This document shows, piece by piece, positions 1 to 5,091 of a stretch of 5,091 bases of DNA (within the stretch, counting starts at the first letter, position 1; each line of letters begins with the position of its first letter). The notes beneath the pieces were generated by a model that worked only from the letters and a program-made list of their open reading frames with translations, was not told the origin of the DNA and did no database searches. Location of the stretch: NCBI GenBank assembly GCA_029932755.1, contig JAOZPK010000135.1, positions 1 to 5,091 of the forward strand, in the 5' to 3' direction. The translations under genes and the position numbers were made by a program. Origin of the DNA: Candidatus Cloacimonadota bacterium (GTDB taxonomy: Bacteria; Cloacimonadota; Cloacimonadia; Cloacimonadales; TCS61).

Positions 1-27
1 CCGGAATGGAGCAGTTTAAATAAATGA
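1..27 (+). other. Possible 3' tail of an upstream gene
   Basis: All three forward frames run in from the left edge and close before or at the DUF362 start. Frame 1 reads PEWSSLNK and stops with TGA at 25-27, which would overlap the ATG at 24 as ATGA, a common arrangement for translationally coupled genes. Frame 3 reads GMEQFK and stops with TAA at 21-23. Frame 2 stops at 17-19. Too little sequence is present to say which frame, if any, is a gene, so this is only a hint that the DUF362 gene is not the first of its operon. Confidence 0.2.
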
Positions 28-1136
28 AAGTTCATATTGAGAAAATTGAGAGTTATGATTTTGATAAGATATATCAATTTTTAGAAACTTTACAGCTTGA
101 AGAAATTCTTAAAGATAAGAAAAAAATTTTGCTAAAGCCAAATCTTCTCGGTGCATTTCTACCTGAGAAAGCTGTTACAACAAATCCGATAGTTGTTGAT
201 GCAGTAATTACTCACTTAAAAAATATTGGGAAAGATATTATATTAGGAGATAGTCCCGGAGGTTCCACATCCGTTAAACTTGTTTGGGAACGAACAGGCA
301 TGAAACAATTAGCAGAAAAACACAATATCCCATTAGTAAACTTCAAAACCGGTGGAATAATTAAAAAGAAAACAGATACTATCGAATTTCCAATTACAAA
401 ATATATCTGGGAAGTTGATGCTGTGATTAATCTTTGCAAATACAAAACACACAGTTTAATGTCATATACTGGAGCGGTAAAAAATCTGTACGGGTTAATT
501 CCGGGTCTAAAAAAATCTGATTATCACAAAGAACATCCCGATCATACTCAATTTGCAAAAGTTATTTCAGGATTATATTCACTTGTAAAAGATAGGATTG
601 CTATTAATATAATGGATGGAATTGTAGGGATGGAGGGAGAGGGTCCTTCTGCAGGAGATCCTAGGAATTTTGGAGTGATGTTTGCCAGTAAATCTGCTTC
701 CGCACTCGACTTTGTAGCTTCAAGCATGATGGGATTCCAACCTGATAAGTTGGAATATATCTTACCTTCTTTGGAATCAGACAATCTGGAAATATCTGAA
801 ATTGAAATTCCAGATAAATGGCAAAATTTCAAATTCCACAAAGTTAAAATAAAAAAAATTGGACTATATATAAAAATTTTAGCTTATTCACCGAAGATAT
901 TAAAAGATGTTTTTAAAAAACATTTCACATATTATCCCGATTTCAATGATAAATGCAGGAAGTGTAATATATGCGTAGAGAGTTGCCCCATGCAAGTGAT
1001 GACACTTAACAAAGGGGATGCTCATCCTTCTATTGATTACGATAAATGCATAAAATGTATGTGCTGTCATGAGATGTGTCCGTACCAGGCAATTTATGTT
1101 CATAAGAGCTTTCTAGCAAAATTTATCATAAAATAA
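24..1136 (+). CDS. DUF362 domain protein with C-terminal 2x[4Fe-4S] ferredoxin domain
   Basis: A 370-residue cytoplasmic iron-sulfur protein whose exact reaction is not known to me; the family is usually annotated only as DUF362. Residues about 30-250 carry the DUF362 hallmarks: LLKPN at 36-40, GDSPGG at 75-80, KTHS at 141-144, GAVKNLYGLIPG at 150-161 and MDGIVGMEGEGPSAGDPR at 197-214. Residues 311-353 form a bacterial-type ferredoxin module with two complete CxxCxxCxxxCP motifs: Cys311, 314, 317, 321 and Cys342, 345, 348, 352. Cys347 is an extra cysteine inside the second motif. Two [4Fe-4S] clusters are therefore expected, pointing to electron transfer. The linker at about 265-306 is strongly basic and hydrophobic. 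The start at 24 follows an in-frame TAA at 21-23, and a GGAG at 8-11 is a rather distant ribosome site. It probably heads the unit with the hydrolase gene 64 bases downstream. Family assignment is firm; function is open. Confidence 0.93.
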   Translation: MKVHIEKIESYDFDKIYQFLETLQLEEILKDKKKILLKPNLLGAFLPEKAVTTNPIVVDAVITHLKNIGKDIILGDSPGGSTSVKLVWERTGMKQLAEKHNIPLVNFKTGGIIKKKTDTIEFPITKYIWEVDAVINLCKYKTHSLMSYTGAVKNLYGLIPGLKKSDYHKEHPDHTQFAKVISGLYSLVKDRIAINIMDGIVGMEGEGPSAGDPRNFGVMFASKSASALDFVASSMMGFQPDKLEYILPSLESDNLEISEIEIPDKWQNFKFHKVKIKKIGLYIKILAYSPKILKDVFKKHFTYYPDFNDKCRKCNICVESCPMQVMTLNKGDAHPSIDYDKCIKCMCCHEMCPYQAIYVHKSFLAKFIIK

Positions 1137-1148
1137 TTTGATTTTTTC

Positions 1149-1177
1149 TTGCATTCAATTTTGGTTCTTTTTTAAAT
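1149..1177 (+). promoter_or_regulatory. Weak promoter candidate upstream of the MBL-fold gene
   Basis: TTGCAT at 1149-1154 and TTAAAT at 1172-1177 are separated by 17 bases, the ideal sigma-70 spacing, but match the consensus boxes at only 3/6 and 4/6 positions. In DNA this AT-rich such a match is easily found by chance. It could allow separate transcription of the hydrolase and ftsB genes, but read-through from the DUF362 gene is at least as likely. Confidence 0.2.
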
Positions 1178-1188
1178 TGCAAAGCAAG

Positions 1189-1197
1189 AAGGAGGTG
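1189..1197 (+). promoter_or_regulatory. Strong Shine-Dalgarno that fixes the start of the MBL-fold gene
   Basis: AAGGAGGTG lies immediately before the ATG at 1201, with three to five bases between the core GGAGG and the start codon region. It is close to a perfect anti-16S complement. This decides against the in-frame ATG at 1138, whose extra 21 residues (MIFSCIQFWFFFKLQSKKEVN) are low-complexity translated AT-rich leader and match nothing expected at the N terminus of this family. Confidence 0.85.
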
Positions 1198-1200
1198 AAT

Positions 1201-1836
1201 ATGATAAGAGTTAAATGGTTTGGTCATAGTATGTGGAAAATATCAAATGATAATGTTTCCATAATCACAGATCCTTTTGCGGATATCGGTTATAAAATGC
1301 CAACAACAGAAACAGCTGATATAATCTTAAGCTCACACGATCATTTTGACCATAATAATTTTGAGCTGATCGATGGGAATCCGGAAATAATTAAAACTGA
1401 AGGAAAATTTAACATTACTGGAATTGATATTCAGACCTTCCACACTTTTCACGATGATACAAAAGGAAGTGAGCGCGGTGATAACCTGTTAATGAGATTT
1501 GAACTTGATGGAAGAACATTTCTGCATTGTGGTGATTTAGGACACATGATCTCTGATGAATTGATCGAAGAGATCGGAAATGTTGATGTACTGATGATTC
1601 CAATAGGTGGTCATTATACAATTGATGCAAAAACTGCAAAAAGTATTGCTGATAAGATAGATCCAATAATTGTATTTCCAATGCATTATAAAACAGATGT
1701 TCTGGATTTTCCAATTAAACCTGTAGCAGAATATCTTAAATTGATAGATGATCACTATCATCAAAATTCCAATCAGATCGAACTTACTGAAGACGATTTT
1801 ATCTCTAAACAGACAGTAACATTGAACTATGAATAA
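1201..1836 (+). CDS. MBL-fold metal-dependent hydrolase (UlaG/UPF0173-like)
   Basis: A 211-residue predicted soluble metallo-beta-lactamase-fold hydrolase; its substrate cannot be told from sequence. The N terminus IRVKWFGHSMWKI is the typical first strand pair of the UlaG/UPF0173 branch. The metal-binding HxHxDH motif is present as HDHFDH at residues 46-51, preceded by ITDPF at 22-26. Further candidate ligands are His81 and His84 (HTFH), the HCGDLGH segment at 109-115 with Asp112, His138 in PIGGHYTID, and His162 in FPMHYKT. All the positions expected for a two-metal site therefore appear intact. The length is slightly shorter than the roughly 220-230 residues usual for UPF0173 proteins. It has no signal peptide or membrane segment. 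The 3' end overlaps the ftsB-like gene by 8 bases, so the two are probably co-translated. A family-level name is safe; a specific lactonase or nuclease function is not. Confidence 0.92.
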   Translation: MIRVKWFGHSMWKISNDNVSIITDPFADIGYKMPTTETADIILSSHDHFDHNNFELIDGNPEIIKTEGKFNITGIDIQTFHTFHDDTKGSERGDNLLMRFELDGRTFLHCGDLGHMISDELIEEIGNVDVLMIPIGGHYTIDAKTAKSIADKIDPIIVFPMHYKTDVLDFPIKPVAEYLKLIDDHYHQNSNQIELTEDDFISKQTVTLNYE

Positions 1837-2122
1837 AATTAAATTTTCTAAAAAATCATTTGTTTATATTATCATAGTTTTGTTAATCTTATATATCCTT
1901 TTTTTTGATAGTGCTAGTTTCTATAAAACACTTAATATTAAAAATAAGTTGGTACTCCTTCAACATGATATTGAGGATTTGAAAAAAGAAAATGAACAGC
2001 TTAAATTAGAAAATAAAAAATTGGAAAATGATAAAGGTGTATGGGAAAAAAAAGCTAGAGAACTTGGAATGCAAAAAGAAGGTGAAGAAATATTTATTTT
2101 CAAAGAAAGTGACGGTCTTTAA
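1829..2122 (+). CDS. ftsB: Septum formation initiator protein, FtsB/DivIC family
   Basis: A 97-residue bitopic membrane protein, close in length to E. coli FtsB (about 103). FtsB/DivIC bridges FtsL and FtsQ/DivIB in the division complex and helps activate septal peptidoglycan synthesis. Visible parts in order: a short basic cytoplasmic N terminus (MNKIKFSKKS), one transmembrane segment at about 11-26, a charged leucine-rich coiled coil at about 36-68, and then the family motif WEKKARELGMQKEGEEIF at 72-89, matching the conserved ARExlgmxxxgE pattern of the family. The ATG lies inside the end of the upstream hydrolase gene in a different frame, and no Shine-Dalgarno precedes it, so translation is probably coupled to that gene. 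FtsB and DivIC cannot be separated from sequence alone; FtsL is less likely because of the ARELG motif. ftsB often neighbours eno in other bacteria, so the hydrolase neighbour is less usual. Confidence 0.82.
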   Translation: MNKIKFSKKSFVYIIIVLLILYILFFDSASFYKTLNIKNKLVLLQHDIEDLKKENEQLKLENKKLENDKGVWEKKARELGMQKEGEEIFIFKESDGL

Positions 2123-2236
2123 AATATTAATTTTGATTTTTTTAAGGAAAGGATTTGACAAAAAGGAACTCAGTTTACCTAAATGACAAATGAAGAAAAA
2201 AAAATTGTTTTTATGATCAATTAGAGAAATGAATTA

Positions 2237-2298
2237 TTGATATGTGAATTTCGAAAATTTAGGTTATTTATTATTGCATTTTTTAATATCGTTATTAT
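2237..2298 (+). promoter_or_regulatory. Candidate promoter region for the secreted-protein gene
   Basis: Two weak options are visible. TTGATA at 2237-2242 (5/6 to the -35 consensus) stands 17 bases before TAGGTT at 2260-2265 (3/6). Separately, TATTAT at 2293-2298 is a 5/6 match to the -10 box but has no good -35 at normal spacing; the nearest TTGCAT at 2274-2279 is only 13 bases away. A clear Bacteroidota-type -7 box was not found. Either option would give a leader of roughly 50-85 bases. Confidence 0.22.
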
Positions 2299-2311
2299 AG
2301 GGTTTTTGAAA

Positions 2312-2327
2312 GTTTAATTAATTAAAC
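2312..2327. repeat. 16-base perfect palindrome in the leader of the secreted-protein gene
   Basis: GTTTAATTAATTAAAC is a perfect inverted repeat with no spacer, ending 27 bases before the start codon. Immediately after it, 2328-2342 is a second inverted repeat (ATTTAAA, one T, TTTAAAT). Such sites can be operators for dimeric regulators, but AT-only palindromes arise often by chance in this base composition. The symmetry is seen directly; a regulatory role is inference. Confidence 0.4.
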
Positions 2328-2343
2328 ATTTAAATTTTAAATG

Positions 2344-2348
2344 AGGAG
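2344..2348 (+). promoter_or_regulatory. Ribosome binding site of the secreted-protein gene
   Basis: AGGAG stands six bases before the ATG at 2355, separated by an all-A spacer. Position and composition are ideal. The start it selects gives a complete signal peptide, which confirms the choice. Confidence 0.85.
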
Positions 2349-2354
2349 AAAAAA

Positions 2355-4820
2355 ATGAAGAAACTTATTATTCTTATGATTGTATCTTTTCTAATCTTTG
2401 GGCTTTCACTTAATGCGAGGACTAAAGATGTTGCTAACGTAAGAGATCTAACCGGCTTAGCTCCATATCAGCAATTTAATGCATCTGCTGATCAACAAAT
2501 TGCTTCCCCAAATCCAAGTCGTGATCCTGATTATCAGGTTTATGCATTTAATGCTTATGATCCATCTGGTTTAGTCCCAGTAGGACCTGTTACTTTTATT
2601 TTGAATGATCCTGCAGGGCTTACTTCTCTTGCTGCTTCATCAGCAGCAGATTTTATTGCAGCAGGCACAATGATCGAAGACATGTGGATCGGATGTGAAT
2701 ACGGTACAGGTAACTTCTATTCTATTGATTTTGATGGAACAATGACATTTATTGGTGGTAATGGTACAGCCTGTAATGGTATTGCGTATGATGATAACTC
2801 AGGAATACTTTATGGTGCAGATTATGGAACAGGTTCAAATCTTTATACTATAGATCCTGCCACAGGTTACGGAACATATGTTGGAAATATTAATGGTGGA
2901 ATTATTATTGCTATGGCTTGTGATAATGATGGTAATCTTTATGGTATTGATATTTTAGATGAAGGTTTATATTCAATTGATCCTTTAACTGGAGCAGGTA
3001 CTTTAATTGGTTCACTTGGAATATCTATTAGTTATGCTCAGGGTGCTGATTATGATAAAGATGATGACGTACTATATCTTGCTGCTTATACCGCATCCGG
3101 TGAGCTTTACACTTGTGACACTGCTACTGGTGCTACAACTTACGTCGGTGCTTTCCCAGGTGGAATGGAAGTAACTGCTCTTGCTATTCCATATACTTTA
3201 GCAGAAGATGATGCTCCTGCTGCAGTAAGTGATCTTGTTGTAACACCTGATGCCGGTGGTGCTCTTAGTTGTGAACTTACATGGATTAATCCTGATCTTA
3301 CTTTTGCCGGAGACCCACTTACTGAATTACTTGAGACAAGAGTTTATCGTGATGGTAACCTTGTTTATACAAACTCTGATCCTGTTATTGGCGATCCCGA
3401 TGGTTATACTGATGCGCTTACTGTTTCCGGTTTATATAATTATAGCGTAACAGCTTATAACTCTATTGGTGAGAGCCCTGCAGTTTCATTTGAGACTTGG
3501 GTTGGTGAAGATGTTCCTAATGTTGTTGAAGATCTTCTTTTGGTTGGGGAATATGGCTATGGCCATCTTAGCTGGACAAATCCTATAGACGGTCTTAACG
3601 GTGGAGCCTTTAATAACGCTATTCTGGGATACCACATTGAAAGAAGTGATGGAGTCTTATATGAGGTAACAGGTTTACTTACTGAATATTGGGATACGGA
3701 TATTCCGGGTGCTGGTAATTATTACTATGATGTTACACCATACAATGCTATAGGCGATGGTGGAATCGCATCATCAAATACTGCCCTTCTTAATGCTGGT
3801 GGTACCCTGATTTCTGAAGAATTTGATGTTGTTCCACCCACAGGTTGGTATGTTGATGGATTAGGACAGGGAAACTGGTCTGCTTCAGCAACAAACAATG
3901 CTGGCGGTACCGCACCCGAACTTATGTTTAATTGGTCACCTTCATTTGTTGGTGTTTCCAGAATGTGCACGATGCCTGTAAATACTGTGGGCATGACTGA
4001 ATTGGCTCTTGAGTTTAGATATAATATAAATCATTTTTCTGGTCCTTATACTCTTGGTGTTGCTACGACAAGTGATGGAGCTACCTGGAATACTGCTTGG
4101 GAACTAATAAACCCATCAGCTATGCCAGCAACTACTGAAAACGTTACTATTACAACTTCAGATGTTGGTTCAGCTACTTTCCAGATGGCTTTCTTCTTTG
4201 ATGGAGATTCATTCAATATAAATTACTGGTATGTTGATGATTGTATGCTCTCAGGTCCTTATACTCCTCCTGATCCTGGGTATATTACAGGCCTAGTAAC
4301 TCTTGAAGGTGGAACTGGAGACGTGGAAGATGTTCAAGTAACTGCGGCTTACATGACTGTTAATCCTGATGCAGACGGTATCTATGAAATTGAAATTTTA
4401 CCGGGTACATTCGATGTAACTGCTACTCTTTACGGTTATGATCCAGATGTGGTATCTGGCGTAGTTGTAGAAGAAGGTGCTACAACTTCAGACGTAGACC
4501 TTACACTTGTAGCAATTGTTGGTGTTGATGATGAAGTTGTAACTACAACAAAACTTCTAAGCAACTATCCTAATCCGTTTAATCCAGTTACAAATATTGC
4601 GTATTCAATAAATGAGACAGGCAATGTTACAATAGATGTTTATAACTTGAAGGGTCAGCTTGTTAAATCACTTGTGAATGAAGTAATAGAAACAGGTGAT
4701 CACATAGTAACTTGGAACGGCAGAGATAATTCGAATAAATCCGTAGCTAGCGGTGTATATTTCTACAAGATGCAGTCTAGCAACTATACTGCAACTAAGA
4801 AAATGATCCTTATGAAATAA
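2355..4820 (+). CDS. Secreted modular protein with type IX secretion sorting domain
   Basis: An 821-residue protein predicted to cross the inner membrane by Sec and the outer membrane by the type IX system, ending at the surface or outside the cell. Residues 1-21 form a signal peptide (MKKLIILMIVSFLIFGLSLNA). Residues about 118-280 hold four propeller-like repeats built on LYSID..TG..T.IG then a GNLYG.D strand, with the SID/TID/TCD positions near 123, 165, 207 and 253. Two fibronectin III-like domains follow at about 286-381 and 386-480. Residues about 486-635 resemble the choice-of-anchor J/cleaved adhesin sandwich (EEFDVVPPTGWYVDG opening, NYWYVDDC close). Residues about 642-720 look like a carboxypeptidase-regulatory-like beta domain (GYITGLVT, GIYEIEILPGTFDVTATLYGY). 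The C-terminal sorting domain at about 734-821 has NYPNPFNPVTNIAYSI, a GxxVxTWNGRD segment and GVYFYK. The protein is acidic, Gly/Asp/Thr-rich and poor in Cys. No catalytic motif was found, so adhesion or glycan/protein binding is the likeliest role. Confidence 0.9.
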   Translation: MKKLIILMIVSFLIFGLSLNARTKDVANVRDLTGLAPYQQFNASADQQIASPNPSRDPDYQVYAFNAYDPSGLVPVGPVTFILNDPAGLTSLAASSAADFIAAGTMIEDMWIGCEYGTGNFYSIDFDGTMTFIGGNGTACNGIAYDDNSGILYGADYGTGSNLYTIDPATGYGTYVGNINGGIIIAMACDNDGNLYGIDILDEGLYSIDPLTGAGTLIGSLGISISYAQGADYDKDDDVLYLAAYTASGELYTCDTATGATTYVGAFPGGMEVTALAIPYTLAEDDAPAAVSDLVVTPDAGGALSCELTWINPDLTFAGDPLTELLETRVYRDGNLVYTNSDPVIGDPDGYTDALTVSGLYNYSVTAYNSIGESPAVSFETWVGEDVPNVVEDLLLVGEYGYGHLSWTNPIDGLNGGAFNNAILGYHIERSDGVLYEVTGLLTEYWDTDIPGAGNYYYDVTPYNAIGDGGIASSNTALLNAGGTLISEEFDVVPPTGWYVDGLGQGNWSASATNNAGGTAPELMFNWSPSFVGVSRMCTMPVNTVGMTELALEFRYNINHFSGPYTLGVATTSDGATWNTAWELINPSAMPATTENVTITTSDVGSATFQMAFFFDGDSFNINYWYVDDCMLSGPYTPPDPGYITGLVTLEGGTGDVEDVQVTAAYMTVNPDADGIYEIEILPGTFDVTATLYGYDPDVVSGVVVEEGATTSDVDLTLVAIVGVDDEVVTTTKLLSNYPNPFNPVTNIAYSINETGNVTIDVYNLKGQLVKSLVNEVIETGDHIVTWNGRDNSNKSVASGVYFYKMQSSNYTATKKMILMK

Positions 4821-4829
4821 GGGAATTTA

Positions 4830-4864
4830 GCCCCGACCTATTTTAGGAAGGGGCAACTTTTTTT
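4830..4864 (+). terminator. Intrinsic terminator of the secreted-protein gene (copy 1)
   Basis: GCCCC at 4830-4834 pairs with GGGGC at 4850-4854. Inside, after a 2x2 GA/AA internal loop, CCTA at 4837-4840 pairs with TAGG at 4844-4847 around a TTT loop. A run of seven Ts at 4858-4864 follows three bases after the stem. The hairpin starts ten bases after the TAA stop. The layout is that of a rho-independent terminator, slightly imperfect because of the internal loop and the AAC between stem and T run. Confidence 0.8.
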
Positions 4865-4885
4865 CTGTTGAAATAAGGGAATTTA

Positions 4886-4920
4886 GCCCCGACCTATTTT
4901 AGGAAGGGGCAACTTTTTTT
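4886..4920 (+). terminator. Intrinsic terminator, tandem copy 2
   Basis: Identical hairpin and seven-T run to copy 1, shifted by 56 bases. It would act as a back-up for transcripts that escape the first. Confidence 0.7.
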
Positions 4921-4941
4921 CTGTTGAAATAAGGGAATTTA

Positions 4942-4976
4942 GCCCCGACCTATTTTAGGAAGGGGCAACTTTTTTT
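4942..4976 (+). terminator. Intrinsic terminator, tandem copy 3
   Basis: Identical hairpin and T run, third in the 56-base array. Confidence 0.7.
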
Positions 4977-4997
4977 CTGTTGAAATAAGGGAATTTA

Positions 4998-5032
4998 GCC
5001 CCGACCTATTTTAGGAAGGGGCAACTTTTTTT
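4998..5032 (+). terminator. Intrinsic terminator, tandem copy 4
   Basis: Identical hairpin and T run, fourth in the 56-base array. Confidence 0.7.
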
Positions 5033-5053
5033 CTGTTGAAATAAGGGAATTTA

Positions 5054-5088
5054 GCCCCGACCTATTTTAGGAAGGGGCAACTTTTTTT
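5054..5088 (+). terminator. Intrinsic terminator, tandem copy 5
   Basis: Identical hairpin and T run, complete within the window, which ends three bases later. Whether further copies follow cannot be seen. Confidence 0.7.
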
Positions 5089-5091
5089 CTG

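Larger units (their letters stand above)
2123..2354. other. AT-rich intergenic region between ftsB-like and secreted-protein genes
   Basis: No gene is supported in these 232 bases. The longest start-to-stop reading noticed is a 13-codon one at 2183-2224 without a ribosome site. Just after the ftsB stop, AAAAT (2121-2125) and ATTTT (2130-2134) could pair ahead of a seven-T run at 2136-2142, but an all-AT stem makes this a poor terminator. The region must contain the promoter of the secreted-protein gene, since gene content and function change completely across it. Confidence 0.6.
4813..5091 (+). repeat. Five perfect 56-base tandem repeats, each carrying a terminator
   Basis: Units begin at 4813, 4869, 4925, 4981 and 5037; the last is 55 bases, cut by the window end. 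Using the GGGAATTTAG landmark the units start at 4821, 4877, 4933, 4989 and 5045. I saw no mismatch between copies. The first unit begins inside the last codons of the secreted-protein gene: TGAAATAA at 4813-4820 includes its TAA stop and recurs at every later junction. There are no variable spacers, so it is not CRISPR, and 56 is not a multiple of three, so it is not a coding repeat. Perfect identity at a window edge also fits an assembly artefact. Confidence 0.95.

Noticed and set aside
1138..1200. N-terminal extension of the MBL-fold gene from the ATG at 1138
   Set aside because: The ATG at 1138 has no clear ribosome site, the added 21 residues are not family-like, and AAGGAGGTG directly precedes the ATG at 1201.
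2121..2142. Terminator after the ftsB-like gene
   Set aside because: The only stem is five A-T pairs (AAAAT/ATTTT), too weak for a confident call despite the following T run.
2155..2184. Perfect TTGACA at 2155-2160 as a promoter -35 box
   Set aside because: No acceptable -10 box lies 16-18 bases downstream; the best fit, CTAAAT, matches only 3/6.
2183..2224. 13-codon reading (MTNEEKKIVFMIN) in the intergenic region
   Set aside because: It is very short, has no properly spaced Shine-Dalgarno, and its A-rich content is expected by chance here.
3250..3450. Hydrophobic 66-codon sense-strand frame inside the secreted-protein gene
   Set aside because: It is an alternative frame through the first FN3-like domain; its Leu/Val/Ile bias is a by-product of the frame shift.
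3725..3994. Antisense reading frame (89 codons) inside the secreted-protein gene, and similar antisense frames at 212-445, 548-841, 900-1103 and 1415-1764
   Set aside because: These lie opposite well-supported domain-coding genes, show no recognisable domain, and read as shadows of the sense codon pattern.
4813..5091. CRISPR array
   Set aside because: The period is regular, but all 56 bases are identical in every copy, so there are no variable spacers, and no cas gene is present.

Overview
The window is AT-rich DNA, probably from a bacterium of the Candidatus Cloacimonadota or a related FCB-group lineage. The best lineage clue is the large secreted protein at 2355-4820. It ends in a type IX secretion (Por secretion tail) sorting domain with the YPNPFNP signature and a final GVYFYK...KKMILMK strand. 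Low GC, an A/T-biased third codon position and strong purine-rich Shine-Dalgarno sequences at two of the genes fit this but do not prove it. The placement is an inference from protein style, not from a marker gene.

Layout, all genes on the + strand. Positions 24-1136 encode a DUF362 protein fused to a C-terminal two-cluster [4Fe-4S] ferredoxin domain. Positions 1201-1836 encode a small metallo-beta-lactamase-fold hydrolase of the UlaG/UPF0173 type. Its start is set at 1201 by a near-perfect Shine-Dalgarno, not at the further upstream ATG at 1138. Positions 1829-2122 encode an FtsB/DivIC-type septum formation protein that overlaps the hydrolase by 8 bases and has no ribosome site of its own. 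These three genes look like one transcription unit, possibly continuing from a gene that ends at the left edge. A 232-base AT-rich gap (2123-2354) follows. It holds weak promoter-like elements and two adjacent short palindromes just upstream of the next start codon.

Positions 2355-4820 encode an 821-residue secreted modular protein. In order it has a signal peptide, a four-repeat propeller-like region, two fibronectin type III-like domains, a choice-of-anchor J/cleaved-adhesin-like beta-sandwich, a carboxypeptidase-regulatory-like domain and the type IX sorting domain. It is most likely a surface or released adhesin-like protein, unrelated in role to the upstream cytoplasmic and division genes.

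The most unusual element is at the right edge. From 4813 to the window end there are five identical 56-base tandem units (the last one base short). Each contains a GC hairpin followed by seven Ts, so the array reads as five intrinsic terminators in series. The repeat phase includes the stop codon of the secreted protein gene. This is either a real terminator minisatellite or an assembly artefact at a contig end. I found no convincing new defence or mobile system in the window.
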